Positions 21,631 to 34,696 of a stretch of 64,000 bases of DNA are shown piece by piece. Source of the stretch: Omphalotus guepiniiformis (lineage: Eukaryota; Basidiomycota; Agaricomycetes; Agaricales; Omphalotaceae). Each line of letters starts with the position of its first letter. Within the stretch, counting starts at the first letter, position 1. Location: NCBI GenBank assembly GCA_028554645.1, contig JAQOOI010000069.1, forward strand, positions 620,001 through 684,000. The letters run 5' to 3'. The translations under genes and the position numbers were made by a program. A model generated the notes under the pieces. That model searched no databases, had not been told where the DNA came from, and worked only from the letters and a program-made list of their open reading frames with translations.

Positions 21631-24600
21631 ATGCCGCCACAGTCTCGAAGAAGCAGTATGTCAAACGAATTCCATAATGCGATAAACGATCTTTTTCGCA
21701 CCATTGCTGTACGAATGGGAGGACAGAATAACGCCAGGAGCGAAAATGGTGGAGGTTCCCGAAACAACGGAGAGGACGTCGACATGAACCAAGATGCGGG
21801 GTTAGAGGTAGAGAACATCTTGTCCCCTCCGTTGACAAGTACACCGACTTCCGTGAATACCACTCCTTCTACTCAAACACCTTCAGAAACGGAGGTCGTC
21901 ATGTCCGCTTCGAACATCACTGCGACGCCGGTTGCAGTAAATGTCCGGTTCCCCGTCGATGACGATGACGATGATGATGCGAGGTCTGATGAATCTATGC
22001 CCCACCTTCAAGAAGTCAGTGATTCTGACGATGATGAGAGCGACTCTGAAGTCCGTTCATCTCACATTGACCGTCGTCGTGGTTTGGGAGGCGCAGAGGG
22101 ATTTGAGGATGCCGCTGATTTCAGCGAAGTCGATATGATGGCGCGTATCGCAGAAGACTCGGCCGGTGATGGTGATAGAAGACCTTCTGTAGGAGGTAGA
22201 AGCTCTTCCGGGCCACAAGGAACTCGCCGAGCTAGGGTAGAGGATGATGTTGAGGGGGATTCGGAAAGGGATCGTAGGCATCCTTCGCAACGTACTTCTA
22301 CCCCAATCAATACCCCCAGCTCCAGTTCAAATTCATCAACTCCAGCTACTCGGTCTACATCTGTATCAGCATCACACTGGGATAGTCTCCTTACCCAATC
22401 CACGTCCTCCAACCCTCGGTGGCTGGATATACCCAATCGCAACCACTCACACGGTGTTTCGTCCTCTTCCCAACACCAAGCGGCTCAAACATCTCGTGCT
22501 CCAGATCAAGCAATGCCTGGCGCCGAGAATAGTGTTGGCTCGGGCGAACCAGCTAGGTTCAACATTGATTTCACTGAGGCTCCCCAAGGACTTGGTGGCC
22601 CCACGCTAATGCAGATTTATGGAGATTCACTCAATGATTCCACCTACGAACGTGCAGATGCAGTCTTCCATTCTTTAATTAGACGCCCAGGTACCCAAAG
22701 TGGGGGTGCTGGAGATGCGACGCCCGGGTTTGGATATATTCCAGCTCATCTTCAAGCACCTATGAGTAGGATGGGCGTCAGGGGTACGATGGGTACCGCT
22801 CCAGGAGTCGGGGCCGGTGCTACTGGCCCTTTACCGGCTCATCCTCATCAGCATACCCATATCCCGCATCTTCATGTACATCCACTTCCTCACGCTCGTG
22901 AAAATCCAGGTCAACATGGACCTTCTGGTAATCCGGCCACTGGTTTTACAGAACGACACCCGTTTGCGGAGATTTTGACTCGATTTGGTAATGCACTGCT
23001 CGAGGCCTCTCAGCAGAACGGGAGCGGCCCGGCTACGGCGAATGATCCTGCGCGTGCAGAAGCTGGGACTGATGCTGGTGTTGGTGCGGTGAATACAGAA
23101 AATCCTTCTGCTACTCCCGCGGCTCCTTCTGCCACAGGGAATGTCAATCCTGGGTCTGAAACTGGTGCAACACCCAACCTTCCTGGTCCTCAGCCTCAAG
23201 GGGCTCCTGGACAGCAGAATCAGCAGAACAATTCTTCTAATCGGCTCGCGACGTTCTTACAGTCACTCATAGAAGCTGCTGGTGCAGGTGGTGAAGGGAA
23301 TGTCACTACCACTGCTTCTGTTAACGGCATAACGGTAAATCTGGGTGGACCGCCTGATGCAAATGCGGGTGGCGCTAACAATAACGACGCCGGTGGTGGT
23401 CCCACTCATCAACACCTCGATCACCGTGCTATGCTGAGGAGTGTGTTCAACACGATCGCGAGGGGGGGCCACATACATGGTGGCACGTTTTATATACTAT
23501 TTCTTGTACTTTCTAGATTGTTCTTTCCCAGTCGTGTGACATTTAAGGGAACCTATTTCTTCTTGACCCTTGTTTACCCTCGTTGTATTACTTTGTCTAT
23601 TCTCTACTCACTATGGCGTATGTCGCTCACATCTTATTCTCATCGACAGGCACATTTGCTTTCGATCCTGCTACGGGTGGTTTCACGGGCGGATTCCCTG
23701 TATTTGGGTTCCGTCCGCCACAGGAAAGAGACGATCCTGAGCGAGCTAGACGTTTGGTTGATGGACTGGAAGAGGTCCCTGTGGGGCTCGTGAGGAGACT
23801 TGAACGCGTGGCACGGGAGTCTAAACATTCTGGGGCTGATGAGGGCGAGGTTGGTGGGCAAGGTGATGGAGGTTGTGCGATTTGTTGGGAAAGGTTAATT
23901 GAGGATGACGATGTACTACTGAAAATGCAAGAAGAGGAGGAGGCTGCAAAGGCGAAAGAGAAAGAGGAGAAGGAGCGAGAAACGAAAGAGAAAACTTTGG
24001 TGGCTCATGAAGATACCCAAATGGACTCCCCTAAAGAGGCTTCTTCATCACCCGCAACCTCTTCATTAGCTGTTCCTTCCCCTGCTGAGCCGTCTTCTTC
24101 TACTGCGTCCTCATCGTCGTCGGCGGCGTCACCGAAGAAACCCAAGACACCAAAATACCCCCGTATCATTGCTCTCCCATGCGCTCACGTCTTTCACGCC
24201 GACTGCCTCATACCCTGGTTCTCTCGTCCGAGACAAACAACATGTCCAACATGTAGATTCAATGTTGATCCGGAAGGCCTTACCAGATATATGGGAACTG
24301 CTAGGAGAGCCACAGCTACTGCTGCCCCTGGTCCCAGGGGTGGTGCGCAACACAGTGTAGGTGTCCAAATTCCTCAGCCGTCGATTCCGACGAGGGATCA
24401 TTCTACAGCTGCGACTGGTCGGACAAACGCGACTGGTCCTGGTTCTCCTCCTACCGGTGAGCCCGCAGATGATATGGCTAGGCCTACGTTATTACCGGGT
24501 ATAGTCAGCAGCGGGTGGTTCGGTCCAATCATGTCTTCCCGTTAGTGTTCATGTGTGGCATTGCTTTATATGATATGCTCATATCTTGTTTTTACTTTAC

Positions 24601-27116
24601 AGTCAATGGTGGCCCTGTCCCTAATGCGAATGCATTTATCCCGATCTCGACTGGCTCTGGCTACGTAGCATCTGCAACGACTGGTCCTCAGGGTCAGTCA
24701 GCGTCTAATACTGCTCCTGGACCTCAGACCCCGGCGACCGCAGGCAACCAGCATCCAACGTCCAGTTCTTCGTCATCTATACCTGCTGGTAAGCGTGCTT
24801 AAGGGGTAATTGAGTAAATAGACTTACCAACACGTTGTATTCCCTTCTCTTTCCTTTATTAATTCCAGGCTCTTCAACATCCCCGGCGTCGGGTGACTCA
24901 AACTCTTCCGCATCCAATCATACCACCGACAGTGCAGGTAAAGATTTCTAGTTTTTTGACATTGCATTCTGGTTATAACTTGCCCATTGTAGATGTTTCA
25001 GCGTCTGGAACTGCGTCTTCTTCTGGCCGCTCAGGTGAAACTACTTCATGTCGGGTGTATATGACATCTAAAGTAATCCAATGTTTTAGGCAGCAGCGGA
25101 AATGTAATTTCAGCAACAGGATCCACCCCCGTTACACACAATACTAGTTCCAGTGTGAACTCATCAGCACCTGCTAGTCAAACCCTCCCGACGCAAGTAC
25201 CAGGTCAACCTCAGATTGATCCCTCCCAAGCTCAAAGGTCGTTTGAGGAGCAGGCTTTTTCTCTGGCGCAAGAACTCTACAGTGCAATCCTTCCTAACCG
25301 TCCTAGACAAGGTTAGTGCTAACCAATTTGGAAGTTGCGACAGCAGCTGAGTAGATATAGATCATGATACTAGACCTCATCAAGCACCGCCATCGACTAC
25401 ACCCCAGGCTCCAGCTCCAGCTCAAGGTAAACATGTTCTTCGATGGTTTATTTTTGCATGAATCTCATTCTCTTAGCCCCTGGTGCAGGTCCTGGCAATG
25501 CCCCCTCAGGTCCTATGCCAAATCGCACGCAGAATTTCGGACCTTTCCCTTATTCCCGCACTCCTTCACCAGACGCTCACGATAACAATTTTGGGGATGC
25601 GGATGGCATCCTTACAATTGGTTTTGACCTCATTATCGGCTCCGGGCCTCCTCCGCCTGGTGCAATGTCATTAGGACAATTTATGGGTGAACCACACAGA
25701 CATGGTGGTGCGCCGAATAGAGGTGCGAACGGGAATGCCAATGCCAATGCGCCCGGAGGCGCAAATGCTAACGCTAATGCCAATGGAGGTGTCGGTGCTG
25801 CTCCGAATCAGAATGGACTTGGAGGAACGAACGATGGGCATATTGCCGCAGATGGGAATGGAACAGGTGATTTCCCAGGCGGACTTCCAGGTCATGGCAA
25901 TATGGGTTTCGCCGTTCCATTGAATATGAATGGTTTTGGTCTGGGTATGCCGACGTTTGACATGCAACCAATGGAAATCGGGGATTTGCATGATCTCGAT
26001 ATGGTGGATCTTACAGACGATATGGTAGACGATCTACTTGATATAGACGATGATACGCGCATTGATGGGATGGACGTACCGCTCCCTGCCGCTTTCAACC
26101 TCGACAGTCGAAATCCAAGTACGGATGCGAACCGAACCGAGGCAGCTCTTCCTGGAATGACTTCGTTTCCGAGTTCGAGAAGTTCAGCGGCGGATTCTCG
26201 CGATCAGACACAATCTCAAATGCCAGCTCAGTCTCGAGTAGAAGTCCACCCACATATTGGTGCTGCTGTATCCGGTTTCGCAGGTTCTCCGGCTGGCACA
26301 CCCCATCCAGCTTCTCAACAGAATCGGGCGCATGTACATGCGCCTTGGACGGCTGTGCCATATCCGTTACCGAGGAATCCCTCTGGTCAGGCTCATCCGC
26401 CTCCGGTTCCCGAAGCATTCAGGCACTATTTTCAACAGCAAAGGGATCTCATTGCAACTGGAACCAATGGTGTTGCTCAAGCCGACGGAAATAACGATGC
26501 TCATGCTCATGCTTTACATCCTGAACATGACACTCCTGCTGTCTCAGATTATATATCTACTATGCTTGGCAGAGCGATGCAAGGTGTTGCAAGGCCTGCA
26601 CAACCACAATCTCATGTCGAACCTCCAAGATTTAACCGCGCAAATACTCGCCCACCACCTCGAGAGCGGCGAACATGGGCTCCACCACCACCTCCTGGGC
26701 TGACACTACGACAGCGTGTTGAGAAAAGCGAGCGTGAGGCAGGTTTAAGGTGCTGGGATCTAAGTTGTGGAGTTGGACCTTCAGATGAAGATCCGTTTGT
26801 AGGGATTGACGAAAGTCAAAGGCGGCAAGTGAGGCTACGTCAGGCTGCTGCTGAATCGTCTTCACCGGCCGATTCGAAAGGTAAAGGAAAGGAAAAGGAA
26901 AAAGAGGAAGAAGAGAAAGAAATTCGTTATATTTGTTCCCATACGTTTCATCCTCCGTGTATTGTTTCGGCACAGAGAGTGGCGTTGAACGGTGCTAAGG
27001 AGAATATTGTTGAAGGTGGGAGGAGCGTGGAGGTTTCTTGTCCGGTATGCCGTGCATCCGGAGTCGTGTCGAAGGAAGATTGGGAGGAGGGCGTCAGAGC
27101 TTTGCAGTCGTCTTGA
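21631..27116 (+). CDS. Very long protein with two RING-like fingers, putative E3 ubiquitin ligase
   Basis: Eight exons: 21631-23479, 23650-24540, 24603-24788, 24869-24937, 24993-25034, 25090-25311, 25361-25426, 25477-27116. They join in phase to 1,654 residues. The ATG at 21631 is the first in frame. Most of the protein is low-complexity, rich in Ser, Pro, Gly, Asn and acidic runs. A RING-H2-type finger starts with CAICWERL near residue 691 and finishes with ALPCAHVFHADC and CPTC near 793-820. The loop between ligand pairs is about 100 residues of charged then Ser/Pro sequence, far longer than usual. A second RING-like finger lies at the C-terminus (from about 1533): RCWDLSC, then YICSHTFHPPC and CPVC, again with a long insertion. 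An Asn-Ala/Gly repeat tract occupies about 1410-1450. If functional it transfers ubiquitin; substrate unknown. The 170-nt first intron may hide a microexon. Confidence 0.8.
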
Positions 27117-28928
27117 ACGTTTCCATTTTGTATAACATACTAATACTGTTCTTTTTCTTCTTTTTCCTCGTGGTTAGTAAATTACATTACACATGCAATA
27201 CTCTCTTTGACCCGCAATACATATTACTTCTTGTACATCTGGTTTAGTCGGACGCAATTATGTTGTTTTACACTTGGGGTTACTTTTGTGATTGAAGTAG
27301 AAAGTAGAAATGACGTACGGCATCTTCACAGCATACATATATGTATATTTGCAACTCATGTCATTGTCTCGACACGGAAGAATGGATGGAATTCGTTTTC
27401 GTAATAACCAACGATTCCGAAGCCATCTTTGGTGTGGTTTCGAGGAGACCCGAAATCGACGGAACGACGTCCCCCCACGCTGAGATCTCGACAGCTTTTG
27501 CCAGTTATGAAATTTCATGGACTCTGGCTAGTAATTCGGTGAAATTGACGGAGAGAACCAAGCAAGATATGTATTGGAAATTGAGAATTAACTCGAGCCT
27601 CGAGACATCAACCTACTTAAAAGGTTCCGCAAACGACTCGGACACGACACGAATGAGATCAATTACATCCCAGGTGTCTTCCGCAGAAACCGAAATCACA
27701 TCACTTATACATACAGTACTTACTTGGGGTAAAAGAACAAGAAAATGACAGTGTAGGCCCAGAACTTCTTTCTTCTGAAACTTGTGTAAGGATTTGTATA
27801 ACACGTTACACGACTGATTTACTTACGGCTGGACAGTGGACACGGATGTGGCGAGTCAAACGCGATTATATACGTATACTGCCGTCAATGGGCGAGAGGA
27901 CATATGTAGGTTCGCAGCCGGTTCGCGTAGGGTTGAACTTGAAACAATTTATGCCTTCGATTCAAGTCGCCATAGCTTCACTTAGCGGCTGAACCTGAGG
28001 TGAGGTGAGCCTGGCCTTGTTTCAAGTTGAGCCCTTGAATAATAGGTATACGTGAGTTGAGAAAGTCGTCGAAGTTATCCAAGGACCAAGATACCTGAAC
28101 TTACCTCAGTCCCTGCAGCCCGGGTCGGCGGGTTTTGACTCGGACCACAACATTATCATAATTGTTGGATTGTCACCTTCTGTCCGGATCCGCCTATTGG
28201 ACAAATTTATGACTGTTTTCAACACGTTGCAAGATGACCTTGGCACCGAGCGAATAATTTGAGAGGTTTGCAGACTTTCGAAAAAGCAATTTTTCATCAC
28301 TTCTTGTACGAGAAGGCAGGCGAAAAGAGTACGAAGGCAGGCGAGAAAGTACGTAGCCAGTAGACTTCGTGGGAGAAGACCCGATCCAGACTTGACTCTG
28401 TCGTAGGCCGTTTTCCTGTTTACTGTTCGGCTAATTCCACCAATTTACTTGCTCCACCGACTCGGAAGTGAGCGCATAGAAAAAGCAAAAGGTCAGAAAA
28501 CGGTGGTAGCTTCCTATAGAGTAACAATGCATCTCACGGGTGTTCAAAACATTTCAGCTCCCGACTAAACTGGTTCCAATGGCAGATTTCAGGTAATCAC
28601 GAAAAAACCCCATCAGCTTCTGACATTTGGCATTCAGTCAGCAACTCGTCTTTAGGACAAAGTGTAAAGAAAGTGAATTTGCAAGGGATCACAAGATCTT
28701 CGAGATATATATATGTATGTAGCTCCGAACAGTTATTTAAACGAAAATACGACGGTCAGTCACCATCAGGGCAAAACATAAGGACAATTTCTTTCGACTG
28801 TGTCCGTGATACCCATTTCCTATCTTTATCCTTCTTTCGGTTATAATAAATTAACCTCGCTGTCTAACTGCATTCTTTCCCTTGCCTTGCTTCCTCATCA
28901 GCTGCTCGTCCCACAGGTCTCCCCACCC
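27117..28928. other. Intergenic region, no gene recognised
   Basis: About 1.8 kb. A 135-codon plus-strand frame (27341-27748) has no known motif and no flanking splice signals that extend it. Short C/T-rich runs near 27150-27175 and 28850-28920 are the only compositional features; the second lies just before the next start codon and is typical of fungal promoters. Confidence 0.4.
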
Positions 28929-30086
28929 ATGCCTCCCTCAACATACAGCGGTGATTCGCGCAAATCGTCGGTTACTCAACCTCGACGCCCTAGATCTCCT
29001 GTGTCGATGTATGTTAGCGACTTCGGCTTTGCTCCACCCCTACAACCGAAGCCGCTCGCAAAACCGAAACTCGAAAACAGATCAAAGGGTAAAGCCAAGC
29101 AGACATCAACGAGCGATATCACTTCAATCAGCTCATATTCTTCTCCTTCACCATCTTTTGGCTTTCAGAGCGCATTCGCATCTAGTTCCAATACTAGCTT
29201 TACTAGTAACGGATCCCGCGCTAGCCTCAAATCCAAACAGTCTTCTTTCTCGCTGTCTCCTACTAGTATTCTCAAGACCCTTCGCAGAAAGTCCTCTGCG
29301 AAGCCAACCCCTTCCGTTACTTCTTCGATAGCGCCTGACGCCAGACCACCCAGCCCGCTTCCACAGACTAATGACACGAAGGTTGGTCAACCTATTAAAC
29401 CCGCGCGAACTCTTGGGGAACAATCGCCGTCTCAGTCGCTTCGCTCCGGGAGTCTCGACTCTGATGTCAGAGACAGTGTGGACAGCTACGCAGAGCCCAT
29501 ACGATTCGCCACGCGGCCCAATGTATTATCACCCGTACATAACCGCGACTACTCAGTATACAATCGCTCAGCGTACAATCAACACGAGCGGAAGCCATCA
29601 GTACCGACTTCCCCGCCTACATGGCTAGCTGTTAATTCCCAAATCCCACTCCGTCCACCTCGACAACGACGACCAAAAACAGCTCCTTCTTCTTCTGAAC
29701 CCCACACTCCCGACTTCCCGCATACACCCACCGGGTCTTTTCAATTCGACACAGTCCCATCAACTCCCTCACCATCCTTATCTCCTTCGACGAGCGCTAC
29801 AGGCTCTTTTCAAACAGAGTCTTCTGATGAAGTGGAGCCGAAAACACCCACATTGCCTCGTTCGAAATCGATTGGACATACACATCATAATCATTCATAT
29901 TCAGATACTAGACCCGATACACCATTCATGGACGTCACTATGCCAATGCACACGTTTCTCAGTGCTACTTGGTCATCCCGGAATGAACCCAATGCCATAC
30001 GGAAGGAAAGAAGTCAGGGTTGGAGTGGAGAATGGAATCGAGACAACATGCAGGATGTCATTGAGAAACTCAGAACGTTGAAATGA
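28929..30086 (+). CDS. Ser/Pro-rich protein of unknown function
   Basis: A single open frame of 386 codons (385 residues). The open frame extends upstream, but the first ATG in it is at 28929 (ACCCATGCC) after a pyrimidine-rich leader. The sequence is mostly disordered: Ser, Pro, Thr and Arg dominate, with tracts such as SSYSSPSPSFGF, LKTLRRKSSAK and several PxxP and S/T-P sites that could be phosphorylated. The C-terminal 45 residues look more ordered (VTMPMHTFLSATW, then WNRDNMQDVIEKLRTLK), with a predicted short helix. This is the pattern of a conserved basidiomycete protein with a functional C-terminal module. I recognise no named family. No introns are needed, unlike all its neighbours. 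Confidence 0.6.
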   Translation: MPPSTYSGDSRKSSVTQPRRPRSPVSMYVSDFGFAPPLQPKPLAKPKLENRSKGKAKQTSTSDITSISSYSSPSPSFGFQSAFASSSNTSFTSNGSRASLKSKQSSFSLSPTSILKTLRRKSSAKPTPSVTSSIAPDARPPSPLPQTNDTKVGQPIKPARTLGEQSPSQSLRSGSLDSDVRDSVDSYAEPIRFATRPNVLSPVHNRDYSVYNRSAYNQHERKPSVPTSPPTWLAVNSQIPLRPPRQRRPKTAPSSSEPHTPDFPHTPTGSFQFDTVPSTPSPSLSPSTSATGSFQTESSDEVEPKTPTLPRSKSIGHTHHNHSYSDTRPDTPFMDVTMPMHTFLSATWSSRNEPNAIRKERSQGWSGEWNRDNMQDVIEKLRTLK

Positions 30087-31045
30087 AGACCGGGGTTGTT
30101 GGGCGGGTAGGCTTCCCCGTCATCAAGGTGATTGAGTGATATGCGAAGAAAAACCGACCCAGTTGGATGGGATGATTGGGGGGAACTCTTATCAGGTGTG
30201 TGTATTTCTTTTTTTGTTCCTGGAATTGCGACTTCGGAACTTATCTTAGTCTATCATCAGTTAGTTGGTCGTTCTGACAACAAGAACATTATGGACAAAT
30301 ACTAAAATCACGGGGATTCGTCCCACCTACTGTAACTTATACTGTATGAACATCGGGCAAAGCGAGTGCGAGTCTGGTACCTACGTCACCCCTTACGCAG
30401 CCCCGGCGCGCCCCCACATTGTCGGGTCCATTCCTTTTGATTGCTACTTCTTGATATACGATATACCATACGGCCACTAGCTTCCGTTGGCCTACTTGCG
30501 TGTACTCCAGATAGTACTTGCATGCGGTCAGGCACGATAGACAATCCTTTTCTTGTTTTTCGATTCATGTATGTATGTACTATAACCTACTATAACCTCG
30601 AGACACGATACGTAAGTACGTAGATCTTTCATTATGGGATTTCCTCATACATACCTATACCATCATTGTATGTATGTACATTGTGAAATACCGTGTATAC
30701 TATCACAGGCTTTAGGATAGCCGTATGGCAAGTTACGATGACTGCGCTGCGCGCTGCTGCGCTTTGTTCTCTTGTTGGCCTATGTACATATGCAACCTTC
30801 CTCGGAGATGCGAGTGACAACAATCCCGCGTTAGGTACTTAGGTAGGAAGCACGGGTCCATGATGGTCATGACAGAGTACGTTGCTGCGTCACGCACACA
30901 CACAATCCAATCAGGCCGGTGCGATTTCAAAACCTATGTACGGCCTCTCTAGACTAACCCAGGAACATTAAGTAAATCCCATACAATAGAAAGATATTGA
31001 CACCGTCAATGGAACCCCTACTCACCTCATGTTAGGGATCGCCGT
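30087..31045. other. Intergenic region with short TATG microsatellites
   Basis: About 960 bp between convergent genes. It contains short tandem ATGT/TATG runs (30567-30578, 30668-30677) and AT/GC alternating sequence. No coding frame is supported. Confidence 0.45.
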
Positions 31046-32124
31046 TTACACTGTACTCTCACGCAGTTTATCCCAGCTGTCCATCTCAAAGACCGCCGGC
31101 AGGCAGTCCCAAACCTCCTTCCTACCAGCCTCATGCTGTCTTTTTGCATACGCAACGCAAACAGGACACACATTCAGTGACTCCCATCTCGTAAACCTGT
31201 TCAACGGATTGGGGCACCTATCCGCCTCTCGTATATGCCATTCCGTATGTGGACCGCGAGCAATAGCACATAAACGAAATGCACATATAGGTGCAGGTTG
31301 AAATGCCAGCAAGAATGAATGCGAAAGGCTCATTTCGGCATAACGCAGTCTCTCCCTTCCTATCAAACAAACTGTCTTCTCCTGCCATGTGATGTCATCT
31401 GGACTGTCTTTAAGAATTCGCAGAGGCGATAGGCGAGAAACACAGTAGAAAGCATATGGAAGAATGACCAGGACGTCTGTTTCTTTAGCTAGACGTATAG
31501 CACGCATGATATCGCTGCTCTTGTGTCGCTTGGCATTACGGGCTGCTCGATTGTCATGATCCTCCAAAGTGGTAGGAATACAATTCGTTAGAATGGAAAT
31601 ACATTTCCGGCGAAGAGATGGAATGGTATACTTGGTGCTCAGCCGTAAGATTCCAGATATTGAATCAAGAATTTCATTGAGCGCAGGTTCCGCGGGTAAA
31701 TCATCGAAGTGACTACAAATAACAAAAAGGAACCAAGATCAAACTAACGGGAAGGAAAGAGGGAATAGTATATTTGCACTTACGATGGGTGATACAGAGC
31801 TTTGAGAAGGTCAACAAAATCTTCTTGTCTGTCATACAGCTGCACAACAGCACAGCCTTCAACAGATTCCTGGTCATCCGAGTCCACTGGCTGAGGAAGT
31901 GAGAACAGAGTAGCAAACATCTCGCTACTATTAGACAAAACAGTTTGATGAACACGAAAAAGCATGTCTTCGACCAACAGGACAATTGAACCATCGTAGT
32001 ACCAGAATGTTTCGTGTCGGCTTGCCAACTTCAGGGATTGTGATAATGGGGTCGGTACGGTCTCAGAACCTGGTTTATCGGCTGTGTCTCCGCATGAGCT
32101 GTTGAGTTTGGTCATTCGCTCCAT
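31046..32124 (-). CDS. BTB/POZ domain protein
   Basis: Two exons on the minus strand, 32124-31784 and 31712-31046, separated by a 71-nt intron (GTAAGT...TTTGTAG); 335 residues. The N-terminal part contains FWYYDGSIVLLVEDMLFRVHQTVLSNSSEMFATLF, shown here in pieces: the FWYYDGSIVLLVEDMLFRVH and LSNSSEMFATLF blocks are the signature start of basidiomycete BTB proteins. The fold continues through DLLKALYHPS and the exon junction to LRLSTKYTIPSLRRKCI. The remaining 200 residues contain a Cys-bearing segment (CIARGPHTEWHI, CPVCVAYAKRQHEAGR) that also occurs in related proteins. BTB domains dimerise and often recruit Cullin-3 ligases; that role is inferred. This family is strongly expanded in agaricomycetes and usually of unknown function. 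Confidence 0.85.
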
Positions 32125-32953
32125 GGTTTCGTTCGAGAGTATCCAAGAAAACTGCTGAGCGCTGAGCTTTGGGAACGAGGCTCAAGCGCGCTCTGGCAGC
32201 AAGCGACTGAAAGCCGGGCCGGCCGGCGGCCATCTACTTGAGGCACGTGATATTAGTCCACGTGGCACTCACGCGACACGTGCGTCCGAGTCTCCACCTA
32301 CTGTACTAAGACTTGACTTTTTCGCTCTTTTTTTCTTCCGTCAATCGTTATTTGAACATCTTGGAGTAATTTCAGGGAAATCTCAGGGAAATACTCTTTG
32401 TTGGAGATGTGCTCGGAAGCAAAAAGCGCTTGAGGGTCGTAGAGAGTCGTACAGCCGATAAACCGATGACCTCAACATGACCTCCAATTGCTATGGTTTC
32501 TCATTTCTCAAAGTGCTGTTTGCATCTCATCTCAGTTGCTTCCTATGCTGCTTCACGCGCACGGGTTATCAGGGAGTAGGAGGAGGAGAAAGGAGACATC
32601 AGTTGATTGTCCCGGGGCAAGGTACACAAACAAATGGGACAATTTTACTTCGGCTGTTATTCTCCAGGAGGCGTGTTTAGGGAGGCGTGTTTACCTATAC
32701 GTACGTTACTTTGTGACTACGGTCCTGCTACGGACTATATAAAGGTCCTAACCTCTGTTTAACGTCTGCCACGTCTCCGAGTGTCTTCACGATTTTGTAG
32801 TAAGTTGACCAAGCCCTAATTCAAGTTCTGTTGGATACTGCAAACTGATTCTGCTAGCTATTTTAGTTCATTAATTCAAGATTCCTCTACATATCTTCAA
32901 CTTTACGATCATCTGTAATACGAAACGATACGCGATACACGAGTTCTTTCATA
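32125..32953. other. Divergent promoter region
   Basis: About 830 bp between two divergently transcribed genes. The half next to 32124 is GC-rich (a GGCCGGCCGGCGGCC stretch near 32217-32231). The other half holds the TATA box listed separately. No coding sequence is supported. Confidence 0.45.
32736..32744 (+). promoter_or_regulatory. TATA box of the YDYSPE-family gene A
   Basis: TATATAAAG lies 210 bp before the ATG at 32954. The paralogue on the other strand has a comparable TATATATA 126 bp before its start. Confidence 0.5.
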
Positions 32954-33866
32954 ATGACCGAGTACGACTATTCCCCAGAAGGTTACCAGCGCTACCTTGA
33001 CACTCAGCGACGTATCTCGAGATGGGTCAAAGACACCAATGCTCATTCTGCCGAATATCAATCACCCTTTGGAACGACTACTGTTGTATCGACAACCAAG
33101 GAATCGTTGCGTTCTCCTGCACAAACAAGGGCGAATGAAAATCATGGTTCTACTTCTGCAGGAGGAACGAGATCGAGTGTGGTAGAAAGGAGTAGGAGGA
33201 ATAGCATGTCGCATACATCGAAGTATGACCCTGGAGGGACTAGGGAACTGCCAACAACAGATTCACATCGGCGCACTTCGTCGTCTGTGCCTTCGCACAG
33301 ATACACATACCCATATCCTATTCAAGCGCAAGCTTTACCTGTCTCAGCCGGCGTGAATCCCGCTGCTGGACCGGTATATGCGCATATACAAACCCAACGA
33401 CGGTCACAATCCCATTCTCCTCGTCCACACTCAAGCTCACAATCACGCTCACACCGACGCGCTGATGATTCTCGAACGCATTCACATCAACCCAAATCAC
33501 ATTCCAGCTCTCATCATCATTCGCACTCCCATGGACACAGTACTCCGACGAGAAGTAGTACTCTCCCGTCGTACTACGTGTCGAATACGCTGCATCATTC
33601 TTCACACAAATCGCCTGGTTCGCGATCTCACTCCACTCCGCGTCCCGCTGCCAGGTATACTATCCAACCTGTCTCTGGTGTAACGTCACCTACATCACCA
33701 ACATACGTGGTTACTCATTCACATGGAAAACCTATTGTCGTCGGTGCTCCTGAGAGTGGCTATACAATCATACCACCAAAGGGAAAGAGTGCAAAGGTCA
33801 TTGTGAGTGTATTTCCTGCTCTTGATGTGTCTGGAGCTCTGAATAATCGTATTCTAGTACGTTTAA
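32954..33866 (+). CDS. Unnamed basidiomycete family, copy A (MTEYDYSPE start)
   Basis: Two exons, 32954-33802 and 33858-33866; 285 residues. The N-terminus MTEYDYSPEGYQRYLDTQ continues to RISRWVKDTNAHS and is nearly identical to that of the minus-strand gene at 38449-39360. The middle is Ser/His/Arg/Pro-rich and disordered. The C-terminal block SGYTIIPPKGK followed by KVI is also shared. After a 55-nt intron the last exon encodes only Tyr-Val-stop; the paralogue has the same arrangement (Tyr-Ala-stop), which supports this unusual model over read-through. No domain is known to me. The short ordered termini around a disordered core suggest a small adaptor or structural protein. A TATA box lies upstream. 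Confidence 0.7.
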
Positions 33867-34596
33867 GCCGTAATTCTACATGACTAGAAGGTCGTTCTCG
33901 GGAAGCGATTCGGCGCCAGGAGTTGCAGGAAACTCCCCGCGTGTACCCGTTCATACTCTCTAGACCCAAATACACGCTATCCGCATACATCCTAGCATGA
34001 TCTTCAATCCACAAATAGACTGCACAGTGCACAACTGAGTCCTTGACGCGTCGTGATTGATACCCTTGTGGCATTATATCAAGCATATACGACCGTGACG
34101 TTTTCATTTCATGAACATAGAGAGATGGCTATGTATACCTACAACGTCATCTGTTTGCATACACCTAAATTCTAGTAGTAGAACGGACCCTTCATGATGT
34201 ACATACTGTATGGCGTGTGCGTACTACGTCGACGAACGCAATTGTATCAATACTTATCAATCTATCAAACAGGTTTCGGACCTCGGTACATACGTTTCTC
34301 CTTGAGACCGGGAAGCATATATAGATCATTCATTGCTTCTTTAACTTGGAGTCAAACTTGTAAGTGGCGTAAGGAATTTGAAAGGCGGGAAGTGGTGCTG
34401 GGTACAACATACTTTATTCGTCGGTAGTTTACGAAAACATCAAATACATACAGTTATTTGGGTTCTCGGAGGTGCTGGTACGATTGGGAGTCGGAAAGCT
34501 GGGCGAGTGTTGGGTCATTGAATATCACAAAGAGCTCAAAGGACACTTGTGTGCGCCTTGATTGCATCTAGAAGATGACTGTAGACGGCCCACGAC

Positions 34597-34696
34597 GGAC
34601 TATATGTGAATCTTCATGTGAGTTGCGTCCAGTTGGTCGCACCAGGACTATATGTGAATCTTCATCTGAGTTCGGAGTCCAATATTGGTCGCACCA
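34597..34696. repeat. Imperfect tandem duplication, about 50 bp unit
   Basis: GGACTATATGTGAATCTTCA begins both copies (34597 and 34645), and both end in TTGGTCGCACCA (34644 and 34696). The copies differ in their middle. Confidence 0.7.
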
